Positions 1 through 5,776 of a stretch of 6,611 nucleotides of DNA are shown here, one piece after another (position 1 is the first letter of the stretch; every line of letters starts with the position of its first letter). This DNA is from an uncultured Faecalibacterium sp. (GTDB lineage: Bacteria; Bacillota; Clostridia; Oscillospirales; Ruminococcaceae): contig CALDNF010000145.1 of assembly GCA_937917475.1 (NCBI GenBank), forward strand, positions 1 through 6,611. Direction: 5' to 3'. Position numbers and translations under genes: made by a program. The notes under the pieces were generated by a model that saw nothing but the letters and a program-made list of their open reading frames with translations, made no database searches and was not told the DNA's origin.

Positions 1-64
1 CCTTGAGAACATGCAGGTCACCAAAGTATTTATGGAGATGCTTGATCTCTATCATGTCAGCCAT
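1..64 (-). CDS. Polar amino acid ABC transporter ATP-binding protein, N-terminal fragment (runs off left edge)
   Basis: Only the first 21 codons are in the window; they read MADMIEIKHLHKYFGDLHVL followed by Lys. This matches the opening of GlnQ/HisP-type ATPases: a first beta strand (MIEIK), then the aromatic A-loop position in YFG that stacks on the ATP adenine, then an HVLKG-like strand leading to the Walker A loop, which lies outside the window. Such ATPases power uptake of polar amino acids with a permease and a solute-binding protein. The start is set by an AAGGAAGG-type ribosome site at about 73-80; the second ATG (53-55) is too far from it. The gene begins 23 bases after the stop of the GGDEF/HD-GYP gene, so it is probably co-transcribed with the signalling genes. 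The family call rests on a short stretch, so substrate and exact subfamily are open. Confidence 0.75.
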   Translation of the reverse strand, partial: MADMIEIKHLHKYFGDLHVLK

Positions 65-87
65 GGTTTTGTTCCTTCCTGGTTTTG

Positions 88-1716
88 TTATTTGAGATGC
101 AGCCGTTGTTCCTCTTCCAGTTCCACCTTCAAGTCTGCCTGAATGGCCACAAAGCATTCCAGCAGCAGGGGGTTGAAGTGACTCTTCTGTTCCTCGGTCA
201 GCTGCCGCACCGCCTCGTCACAGGTCAGTGCCGCCCGCCCCGGACGGGCTGTGATCAGCCCATCGCAGGCATCAGCAAGGCCCACCACCTGCGCAGCAAT
301 GGGGATCTCCTCCCCCACCAGTCCATCGGGGTAGCCGGTGCCGTCGTACCGCTCATGGTGCCAGTGGCAGATCTCCCGGGCCGTGCAGACCAGCGGTTCA
401 TCCTGATATTCTTTCAGGCTGCTCAGGATGTTCACCCCAAGCATGGGATGTTCCCGCATATGGGCAGCCTCTTCCAGGGTGAGGGGCTCCTTTTTGCGCA
501 GGATGCCCCCGCCCACGGCGATCTTGCCGATGTCGTGGAGGGCCGAAGCCGTGGCGATGAGGCTGCGCTGTGCCGCCGAAAGGTCATAACGGTCGGTCTT
601 CTGGGCCAGACGATCCAGCAGAAGGCCGGTGAGCCGCTGCACCCGGCGGACATGGTCGCCGTCCTCGCCGTTGTGGAGGGCCATGACCCGGCTCAGGATG
701 CCGATCATGATCCGGTCGTTCTTCTCCCGTTCATAGAACTGCTGGGCCAGCATGGTGTTGAGCCGCCGCTGCTTGGCGTAGAGCCGGGTGGTGTTGCCCA
801 CCCGACGCTGAACGACCCGGGCATCAAAGGGGCGGCTGATGTAGTCCACCGCTCCCAGCTCATAGGCACGGCGCACCACCGGGACCCGGTCCTCGCTGGA
901 GATCATAATGACCGGCACTTCATCGATCAGGCCGTGGCTGTTCATCCAGTCCAGCACCTCAAAGCCGTCCATGTCCGGCATGACGATGTCCAGCAGCACA
1001 AGGGCCACATCCCCGCTGTACTCTTCCAGCCGCTTCATGCAGGCAAGGCCGCTGTCAGCCTCCGCCACCCGGAACTGCTCCTGCAAGATGGCCCGCAGCA
1101 GCTCCCGGTTCATCTCCGAGTCGTCCACCACCAGTACCAGAGGCTTCTCCTCCGGGCGGACGGCAGCCGCATCCAGACCGGTGTTGTCGGTGACCACAGC
1201 ATTTTTCTGCCGCTTGGCCAGATACATCCGGCGGTCGGCCTCCCGCACCGCATCCTCTACCGCCGTGCCTGCCGAAAGCACGCCGCCGATGCTGGCCGAA
1301 ATGCGCATCCGTTCATAGCCGGGGATAATGGCCATGCCCAGCCTCTGTTTGATGTTGTTCAGTTTCCGTTCAAAGGATTCCCGGTCGATCTCCGGCAGCA
1401 CCAGCAGCAGCTCGTCGCCGCCATACCGCACCAGAAAATCTGTGCCCCGGATATTCTGCTGGATGATGCCCGCTGCGGTACGCAGCACGCTGTCTCCCGC
1501 CTGATGCCCAAAAGTATCGTTGCAGAGCTTGAAATCGTCCAGATCGATCATGGCGATGCCCGCCGACAGGTACTTGCCGCGAAGATGATCCTCGTAGTAG
1601 CGGCGGTTATAGGCACCGGTCAGGGCATCGGTGTAAAGTCTCTTGTAGACTTTGCGGAGTTCCTGCATCTCCTCGTCCTCACGGACGAGGTGCTTCTGCT
1701 CATTTTGTTCGGCCAT
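88..1716 (-). CDS. GGDEF-REC-HD-GYP cyclic di-GMP turnover response regulator (542 aa)
   Basis: Cytoplasmic three-domain protein with no membrane segment. The GGDEF domain (about 25-175) has DALTGAYNRR, the metal-site region IDLDDFK (Asp58), N66, D75, an intact RxxD inhibitory site (R90/D93) and the signature YGGDEL (98-103), where the usual Phe is Leu. The REC domain (about 192-310) has acidic D198/D199, phospho-acceptor D243 in LLDIVMPDMDG, S273/S274, and Arg295 where most receivers have Lys (SRPF). The HD-GYP domain (about 335-525) has HDIGK (394-398), H423, HHERYDGTGYP (453-463) and D482, so its metal ligands look complete. GGDEF domains make cyclic di-GMP and HD-GYP domains hydrolyse it; which activity wins here cannot be read from sequence. 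Phosphorylation of the central receiver probably sets the balance, with the neighbouring kinase and Hpt protein as likely donors. The ribosome site is AGGA at 1722-1725. Confidence 0.93.
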   Translation of the reverse strand: MAEQNEQKHLVREDEEMQELRKVYKRLYTDALTGAYNRRYYEDHLRGKYLSAGIAMIDLDDFKLCNDTFGHQAGDSVLRTAAGIIQQNIRGTDFLVRYGGDELLLVLPEIDRESFERKLNNIKQRLGMAIIPGYERMRISASIGGVLSAGTAVEDAVREADRRMYLAKRQKNAVVTDNTGLDAAAVRPEEKPLVLVVDDSEMNRELLRAILQEQFRVAEADSGLACMKRLEEYSGDVALVLLDIVMPDMDGFEVLDWMNSHGLIDEVPVIMISSEDRVPVVRRAYELGAVDYISRPFDARVVQRRVGNTTRLYAKQRRLNTMLAQQFYEREKNDRIMIGILSRVMALHNGEDGDHVRRVQRLTGLLLDRLAQKTDRYDLSAAQRSLIATASALHDIGKIAVGGGILRKKEPLTLEEAAHMREHPMLGVNILSSLKEYQDEPLVCTAREICHWHHERYDGTGYPDGLVGEEIPIAAQVVGLADACDGLITARPGRAALTCDEAVRQLTEEQKSHFNPLLLECFVAIQADLKVELEEEQRLHLK

Positions 1717-1829
1717 AATTTTCCTGCTTCTTCATTATCACACACACGTTTCCGGCCCACAACGACCGGCATTTCCACACCTAAAGAGTAGGGATTCTCA
1801 GATAAAGATAACACAACCTGTGAAAAAAA
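1717..1829 (-). other. 113-base gap between kinase and GGDEF/HD-GYP genes, with a weak candidate promoter
   Basis: The stop of the kinase gene is followed at once by a run of T on the minus strand, but no GC-rich hairpin precedes it, so I do not call a terminator. Near the downstream gene, TTGTGG (1757-1762) and GATAAT (1734-1739) are separated by 17 bases, with a TG one base before the -10. This could be a weak internal promoter, but transcripts from it would have a leader of only about ten bases. Read-through from the kinase gene remains the simpler expectation. Confidence 0.25.
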
Positions 1830-4004
1830 TCAATCCGTTATTCCTTTTTTGTATTTGAGCAGCAGCTTGCGCAGGGCATCCATATCCAGCGGCTTGGCCA
1901 GATATTCGTTCATTCCGGCTGCCCGGCTGCTGGCGATATCGTCCGCAAAGGCGTTGGCGGTCATGGCAAAGATGGGCACGGTCTTTGCATCGGGCCGTGT
2001 CATGCCCCGGATGGCCCGGGCAGCGTCCAGACCGTTCATGCCCGGCATCATCACATCCATCAGGATCACATCAAAGCTGCCGGGGGCCGACTGCTCAAAG
2101 ATCCGCACGGCTTCCACGCCGTCCCATGCCCGGGTGACGGTAAGTCCCTCCCGCTGCAAAAGGAACTCGGCGATCTCCATGTTCAGCTCGTTGTCTTCAG
2201 CCAGCAGCACCCGCATCCCGGCAGGGGATTCGCTCTCCGGGGCCTCCGGCCATTTTCCGCCGGTGCGGTGGGCCGGGTCCAGCCGGAATTGCAGGGTGAT
2301 GGTAAAGGTGGAGCCCTCGCCCTGTCGGCTCTTCATCCGGATGGAGCCGCCCATCTGCTCCACCAGCTGCCGGCAGATGGACAGCCCCAGTCCGGTGCCC
2401 TGATACCGGGTGCGTGCACTGGCGTTCTCCTGTGCAAAGGGCTCAAAGGCCCGCTTCTGGAACTCCTCGCTCATCCCGATGCCGGTATCGCTGCTGATAA
2501 ATTCATAGGTTGCAGTCTCGCCGTCCGATGCGATCTCCCGGACGGTGAACCGGATGCTGCCGCCCTTTTTATTATATTTGATGGCGTTGCCGCCGATGTT
2601 CAGCAGCACCTGCCGCAGGTGCAGCGGGCTGCCGATGAGATACCGGTGCTCAAATTTCTGCGTATCGTTCTCCATGGCAATGCCCGCAGACCGGGCCTGC
2701 CCCTCCAGAATATCCCAGACGCTTTCCACCGTCTCGGTCAGGTCAAAGGGCTTTTCTTCCAGCACGAGCTCGCCGGATTCCAGCTTGCTCATGTCCAGCA
2801 CCTCATTGACAAGGTCCAGAAGAAAGCCCGAAGCTTCCCAGATCTTGCGGCGGCACTCGGCCTGCTTTGCCGCATCCTCGGGGAAGCTGTTGCCGATCTC
2901 GATCATTCCCCGGATGCCGTTGATGGGGGTGCGGACGTCGTGGCTCATCTGCCGCAAAAAATCGCCCTTGGCACGGCTGGCCTGCTCCGCTTCCTCAGCG
3001 GAACGGCGCAGCTGTTCCTGATAGGCCTGTTCCCGCTTGCGGATACGGACTTCGTTCTCCTGCTGGGCATAGCTGTCGGCCAGCAGATAGACCATCCAGA
3101 ACATCATCAAAAGGAACAGTGGCGTAGCCGTGACCATGTTCCGGGTCTGAAAGACCTTCCGTGCCGGGAACGCAATGTAGAGGGTGTAGTTGTCCCCTTG
3201 CCGGGCGGTGGCGGCATACCATTTCTGGTTCCTGTTCCAGAAGTGGAGCAGGCGGCAGTGTGCATCCTGCCGCTTGGCATTTTCCATCTCCTGGATCAGC
3301 ACGTTCAGCTTTTCTTCCGCCGCATCGTCGGAGCTGATGAGGGTCTGGCCGTTCCAGATGCCGCCCACGCCGTCCAGCTCAAAGTGATAATTGTCCAGCA
3401 GGGTCTCGTAGGTGATATCGTTGGCGTTGTACTTCACCGAGTTTTTGCTGCAATAGCAGACAATGACCCCGGGTTCCTCCCCCTGCCGGGCCACCACCGC
3501 CACATCAAATTCCGTGCCGCTCCGGTCATCCCGGGTCAGGTAGGATTTTTCGGGGTGTTCCAGAATGGCGAGGACATTCTCACCGTTTGCCAGTTCTTCC
3601 CATGTATGGAGGTTATCGGGTGTCTGAGAGGTGCTGAGCACCAGTTCGCCTTTCCCATCCAGCACAAGGATGCCGTCCAGACGCTGCTCATAGGCATACT
3701 CGTCCAGAAAATCCTGATTCTGCTTGCTGGAGCGGGCCAGACGCTGGCTCAGCTCCCTGGTTTTATCCAGCAGACGGATCAGGCTCTTGGTCTCGTCGTT
3801 GGTCTGGTATCCTTCATACCGCACCACCCGCTGCCGCAGCAGGGCCAGCACATCCTCCGCAGCCTCGTTGGCGGCGTTCAGATCATAATACCCCAGCAGG
3901 AAAAAGCTTGCCACCAAAAAGACGATGCCCGCCGTCAGGATCCAGAACTTCCGCCTTGCCTTCTTTGAAGGCTGGGGAGGGCGTTTCCAATGCAGTGTTT
4001 TCAT
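1830..4004 (-). CDS. Hybrid sensor histidine kinase with Cache-like extracellular domain and C-terminal receiver (724 aa)
   Basis: Membrane-bound sensor. After a basic N-terminus there is a first membrane helix (about 20-39), an extracytoplasmic region (about 40-290) with a PAS/Cache-like strand pattern (GILVLDGKGELVLST, 111-125), and a second helix (about 292-309). A charged coiled-coil-like linker (312-347) leads to the HisKA domain with phospho-acceptor His355 in MSHDVRTP. The HATPase domain has the N box (N469, N473, IKYN), DTGIGM (506-511), FEPF (520-523) and GTGLGL (536-541). The C-terminal receiver has E603/D604, phospho-acceptor D650 in LMDVMMPGMNG, T682 and K704, all canonical. A kinase ending in a receiver needs an Hpt protein to pass phosphate on, and a lone Hpt gene lies just upstream. 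The start ATG overlaps the stop of the lipoprotein gene (ATGA), with GGGAGG at 4011-4016, so the two are translationally coupled. The ligand is unknown. Confidence 0.95.
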   Translation of the reverse strand: MKTLHWKRPPQPSKKARRKFWILTAGIVFLVASFFLLGYYDLNAANEAAEDVLALLRQRVVRYEGYQTNDETKSLIRLLDKTRELSQRLARSSKQNQDFLDEYAYEQRLDGILVLDGKGELVLSTSQTPDNLHTWEELANGENVLAILEHPEKSYLTRDDRSGTEFDVAVVARQGEEPGVIVCYCSKNSVKYNANDITYETLLDNYHFELDGVGGIWNGQTLISSDDAAEEKLNVLIQEMENAKRQDAHCRLLHFWNRNQKWYAATARQGDNYTLYIAFPARKVFQTRNMVTATPLFLLMMFWMVYLLADSYAQQENEVRIRKREQAYQEQLRRSAEEAEQASRAKGDFLRQMSHDVRTPINGIRGMIEIGNSFPEDAAKQAECRRKIWEASGFLLDLVNEVLDMSKLESGELVLEEKPFDLTETVESVWDILEGQARSAGIAMENDTQKFEHRYLIGSPLHLRQVLLNIGGNAIKYNKKGGSIRFTVREIASDGETATYEFISSDTGIGMSEEFQKRAFEPFAQENASARTRYQGTGLGLSICRQLVEQMGGSIRMKSRQGEGSTFTITLQFRLDPAHRTGGKWPEAPESESPAGMRVLLAEDNELNMEIAEFLLQREGLTVTRAWDGVEAVRIFEQSAPGSFDVILMDVMMPGMNGLDAARAIRGMTRPDAKTVPIFAMTANAFADDIASSRAAGMNEYLAKPLDMDALRKLLLKYKKGITD

Positions 4005-4801
4005 CCCTGACCTCCCAACGCCATCCGGGCATCCATGCCATGAGCCTCTACGGTAGCTGCAATGGTCCCATCCTCCCGCATCTGCCGCAACGTTTCCCGC
4101 AGGGCTTCGGGCAGGGCAGGGTCATCGTTTTTGTCAAAGGCCACGCCCAGCGGGGAGGTGGCAAGGGGCTCGTCCAGTACCCGGAACTCCCCGGGAGATG
4201 CTTCCAGCAGGGGCATGATCTCCCCCTCGTAGCCGCAGACGGCATCCGCATAGCCCTTGCTCAGACTGGTGCGCACCACATCCATCCGGTCAAAGGAATA
4301 CAGCTCGCCGATCTCAGGCAGAGCAGGATCTTTCCGTTCCAGCAGGGTGTCTTCCGTCAGGCTCATGGCCTGCACGGCCACCCGCCTGCCTGCAAGGTCC
4401 GCCAGCGTCCGGATATCGCTGTCGGCCTGCACCACCGCCACCTGACTGGCGTAAAGGTAGGGCCCCACCCACTGATAATCATTTTCCCGCCCGGTCATGG
4501 TAAAGCAGTCCCAGATGCAGTCGATGGTGCCGTCGGCCAGCAGAGCGTCCCGCTGATCCCAATCGATCAAAACCACTTCCACCTGATAGCCCATCCGGCA
4601 GAACGCCTCCTGCGCCAGCTCCACGTCAATGGCAATGGGGGCCTCGATGGTGTCAAAGTCGCTGTAGGGAGTGTAATCGGACATTCCAACAACGATCTTT
4701 TGTGTCCCATTGTTCTCGCTGCCCGCCGCAGAAACGGCGCAGCCGAACAGCAGCACTGCCGCAAGCAGCACCGCCAGCAGAAAGGTCCTTTTCCGTTTCA
4801 T
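4001..4801 (-). CDS. Family 3 extracellular solute-binding lipoprotein, probable sensor partner of the kinase (266 aa)
   Basis: SBP_bac_3-type periplasmic-binding-fold protein. The N-terminus is a lipoprotein signal: MKRKR, a hydrophobic core, and lipobox LFGC with the lipid-bearing Cys at residue 21, so it should be anchored outside the membrane. Lobe I begins at KIVVGMSDYTPYSDFD (35-50); the family signature region is GTIDCIWDCFTMTGRE (91-106), with R105 at the place of the carboxylate-binding Arg; the C-terminus has the usual MREDGT ending. I chose the ATG at 4801 over one eight codons upstream (4825) because AAAGGGGGAG (4809-4818) is placed correctly for it and the signal peptide then has normal form. 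The stop overlaps the kinase start by four bases and no permease gene adjoins, so a sensory role feeding the kinase (as fused in BvgS/EvgS) is more likely than plain transport, although an ABC ATPase does begin at the end of the operon. Confidence 0.92.
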   Translation of the reverse strand: MKRKRTFLLAVLLAAVLLFGCAVSAAGSENNGTQKIVVGMSDYTPYSDFDTIEAPIAIDVELAQEAFCRMGYQVEVVLIDWDQRDALLADGTIDCIWDCFTMTGRENDYQWVGPYLYASQVAVVQADSDIRTLADLAGRRVAVQAMSLTEDTLLERKDPALPEIGELYSFDRMDVVRTSLSKGYADAVCGYEGEIMPLLEASPGEFRVLDEPLATSPLGVAFDKNDDPALPEALRETLRQMREDGTIAATVEAHGMDARMALGGQG

Positions 4802-4844
4802 CGCACCGCTCCCCCTTTGCCGCACCGGGTCATTTCACAATTTT

Positions 4845-4874
4845 ATAATAGCACGCCCCTCCAAAGAGTGTCAA
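4845..4874 (-). promoter_or_regulatory. Sigma-70-type promoter of the lipoprotein-kinase operon
   Basis: On the minus strand a perfect TTGACA (4869-4874) is followed by 18 bases and TATTAT (4845-4850), with TG one base before the -10 (extended -10). Transcription should begin near 4838, leaving a leader of about 37 bases before the lipoprotein ATG. The promoter lies after the Hpt terminator, so the kinase operon appears to be expressed independently of the riboswitch. Confidence 0.8.
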
Positions 4875-4889
4875 TCCGGAGACCGGATT
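4873..4889. repeat. Perfect 7-bp palindrome overlapping the -35 box; candidate operator
   Basis: AATCCGG, a 3-base spacer AGA and CCGGATT form an exact inverted repeat. Its edge shares two bases with the TTGACA -35 box of the lipoprotein-kinase promoter. A dimeric regulator bound here would compete with RNA polymerase. The repeat lies upstream of the transcript start on the minus strand, so it would not be in the operon mRNA. I do not recognise the motif as belonging to a named regulator. A weak plus-strand hairpin is the alternative reading. Confidence 0.5.
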
Positions 4890-4900
4890 TTCCCCGCTGC

Positions 4901-4943
4901 AAACAAAAAGCAGACATCCGGCCTTTTTTGCCGAACATCTGCT
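4901..4943 (-). terminator. Intrinsic terminator of the Hpt gene
   Basis: Just after the Hpt stop codon the minus strand can form a 14-bp stem: AGCAGATGTTCGGC (4930-4943) pairs with GCCGGATGTCTGCT (4909-4922) through three G-U pairs, with an A-rich 7-base loop. A T-rich tract follows (TTTT, G, TTT; 4901-4908). This ends the Hpt transcript before the next promoter and separates the two transcription units. Confidence 0.85.
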
Positions 4944-4950
4944 GTAAGTT

Positions 4951-5322
4951 TTATTGACCGCTTTCCTCCGGGTTCTCCTGATAGCTGCGGATGGCCCGGA
5001 TGGTATTGTGGTAATTGCGCTGCACCTCTTCCAGCAGCTCCCGGCCTCCTTCCAGGTCTTCCGCCCGCAGCCGCTCGGTCATCTCCACCAGCGGCCTGCC
5101 CAGCCCGCCGAGGGAAAGGTTCTGGCAGATGCCCTTGAGGGTGTGGGCTGCACAGAAGGCATCCTTTACATTGCCTGCCGCAAAGGCTTCCGTCAACTGC
5201 TCAAAACAGGGGTCCTCCAGAAATTTGATAAGGAACCGTCCTACCAGCGGTTCGCTGTAAAACCGCCCTACTACGTCATCGTAATTTCCGCCCATCTGGC
5301 GGTAACATTCTCTCAGCGTCAT
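4951..5322 (-). CDS. Stand-alone Hpt histidine phosphotransfer protein (123 aa)
   Basis: Small, all-helical, soluble protein with the Hpt motif AAHTLKGICQNLSLGGL (58-74). His60 is the expected phosphorylated residue, and K63/G64 are the usual neighbours that shape the docking face. The length of about 120 residues is normal for a free Hpt domain. It should shuttle phosphate from the receiver of the hybrid kinase (D650) to a second receiver, most plausibly D243 of the GGDEF-REC-HD-GYP protein. The start is set by GGAGGA at 5329-5334, six bases before the ATG; in-frame codons further upstream would run through the riboswitch and terminator and are not credible coding sequence. The gene has its own promoter, riboswitch leader and terminator, so it is controlled apart from the kinase operon. 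Confidence 0.93.
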   Translation of the reverse strand: MTLRECYRQMGGNYDDVVGRFYSEPLVGRFLIKFLEDPCFEQLTEAFAAGNVKDAFCAAHTLKGICQNLSLGGLGRPLVEMTERLRAEDLEGGRELLEEVQRNYHNTIRAIRSYQENPEESGQ

Positions 5323-5360
5323 GCTCTCTCCTCCAGCCTTTTGTCCCATCTTTTCTGCAT
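5319..5360 (-). CDS. Possible 13-codon leader ORF overlapping the Hpt start
   Basis: After the terminator, ATG at 5358-5360 opens a short frame reading MQKRWDKRLEERA. Its TGA overlaps the Hpt ATG as ATGA, the same arrangement used between the lipoprotein and kinase genes. GAAGG lies a few bases upstream of the ATG, closer than ideal. If translated, it could couple ribosome entry to Hpt translation. The Hpt gene has its own strong ribosome site inside this frame, and so short an ORF could arise by chance, so the call is tentative. Confidence 0.25.
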   Translation of the reverse strand: MQKRWDKRLEERA

Positions 5361-5391
5361 GATCCTTCTCTCGCCCGGCTGATTTCTGCCA

Positions 5392-5443
5392 ACAAAAAAG
5401 CTGCAACCCCACACTCCTCTCTTTCGGAGTGATGGATTGCAGC
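5392..5443 (-). terminator. Riboswitch-linked intrinsic terminator (attenuator) upstream of Hpt
   Basis: The arm starting GCTGCAATCC (5443 down to 5426) pairs with the arm ending GGTTGCAGC (5417 down to 5400). Of 18 opposed positions 16 pair, one of them G-U, around an 8-base loop, and six T residues follow (5394-5399). The hairpin lies between the riboswitch and the Hpt gene, so it would stop transcription before Hpt unless prevented. Its first arm begins inside the 3' end of the aptamer, so the aptamer and the full terminator cannot both form. Confidence 0.9.
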
Positions 5444-5540
5444 CGAACTACCTCCCGCCCGGTGTCCGCTGAAAGCAACACCCGGCCCGGAGGCTCCTAA
5501 CTTTGCGTCCCCGGCTCACACCGGGTTTGCCAAGATGATT
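5436..5540 (-). promoter_or_regulatory. Cyclic di-GMP-I (GEMM-I) riboswitch controlling Hpt
   Basis: The conserved GEMM-I core is readable on the minus strand in the right order. GGCAAACC (5524-5531) leads into a 6-bp P2 stem (CCCGGT/GCCGGG) closed by a GUGA tetraloop (5516-5519), which is the GNRA loop expected to dock on P3. Then come GGACGCAAAG (5501-5510), a P3 stem with CCTCC (5489-5493) pairing GGAGG (5451-5455) and an inner GGTGT/ACACC helix, then GGTAG (5448-5452). By eye alignment with the Vibrio Vc2 aptamer, the ligand-contacting bases would be G5531, A5504 and C5439 (G20, A47 and C92). P1 is poorly defined, so the outer limits are approximate. Presence of the class is confident; the direction of switching is an inference. 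Confidence 0.92.
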
Positions 5541-5556
5541 CAATTTTGTTACATTT

Positions 5557-5585
5557 ATAGTAACACGGCCCCCGGGCAAAGTCAA
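5557..5585 (-). promoter_or_regulatory. Sigma-70-type promoter of the riboswitch-Hpt unit
   Basis: TTGACT (5580-5585), a 17-base spacer and TACTAT (5557-5562) on the minus strand give a near-consensus housekeeping promoter. Initiation near 5550 would start the RNA about 20 bases before the riboswitch core, as expected for a leader riboswitch. Confidence 0.82.
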
Positions 5586-5651
5586 GCCGTGTGCCATTTT
5601 CCCAAGATTTTGGCAAAAAATCATAAGTAAGTCATACTAATATAGAAAAAT

Positions 5652-5680
5652 TCGACAAAAACGTGAATTTTCTGTATCTT
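5652..5680 (+). promoter_or_regulatory. Candidate upstream (secondary) promoter of the permease gene
   Basis: TCGACA (5652-5657), 17 bases, then TATCTT (5675-5680). It is in AT-rich DNA and upstream of a better promoter, so it may be a minor second start or a chance match. Confidence 0.3.
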
Positions 5681-5685
5681 TACCA

Positions 5686-5715
5686 TGGACAAACTGTTTC
5701 GGTCCGTGCTACAAT
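5686..5715 (+). promoter_or_regulatory. Main candidate promoter of the purine permease gene
   Basis: TGGACA (5686-5691), an 18-base spacer and TACAAT (5710-5715), with TG one base before the -10 (extended -10). Transcription would begin near 5722, giving a leader of about 55 bases that includes a short GC-rich hairpin (about 5733-5748). I looked for a purine riboswitch here and see no matching core. Confidence 0.7.
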
Positions 5716-5776
5716 AGATTTTGTTCTTTCCGCTGCTGCCTTGGCGGCGGACCCATCATTCAAAGGAGGAACTTTC

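Noticed and set aside
85..1791. Long open plus-strand frame opposite the GGDEF-REC-HD-GYP gene
   Set aside because: It is a shadow of a GC-rich gene: no ribosome site, composition rich in His/Gln/Pro, no domain, while the opposite strand encodes three intact domains.
1800..1832. Terminator after the histidine kinase gene
   Set aside because: There is a run of T just after the stop codon, but no stable GC-rich hairpin precedes it.
2268..3968. Long open plus-strand frame opposite the histidine kinase gene
   Set aside because: Same kind of shadow; every kinase box is intact on the minus strand and this frame shows no recognisable protein.
4802..4825. Upstream ATG of the lipoprotein gene (eight extra codons)
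   Set aside because: It overlaps the ribosome site that serves the ATG at 4801 and would place unusual residues before a normal lipoprotein signal.
3908..4957. Plus-strand frame spanning the lipoprotein gene, its promoter and the Hpt terminator
   Set aside because: It crosses a promoter, a palindrome and a terminator, and lacks a credible start or family match.
5323..5481. In-frame N-terminal extension of the Hpt protein by 53 codons
   Set aside because: The extension would be coded by the riboswitch and terminator RNA; the strong GGAGGA site and the normal Hpt length both favour the ATG at 5322.
5716..5776. Purine riboswitch in the permease leader
   Set aside because: The leader is only about 55 bases and lacks the conserved three-way-junction core; the small GC hairpin is not followed by a T run.
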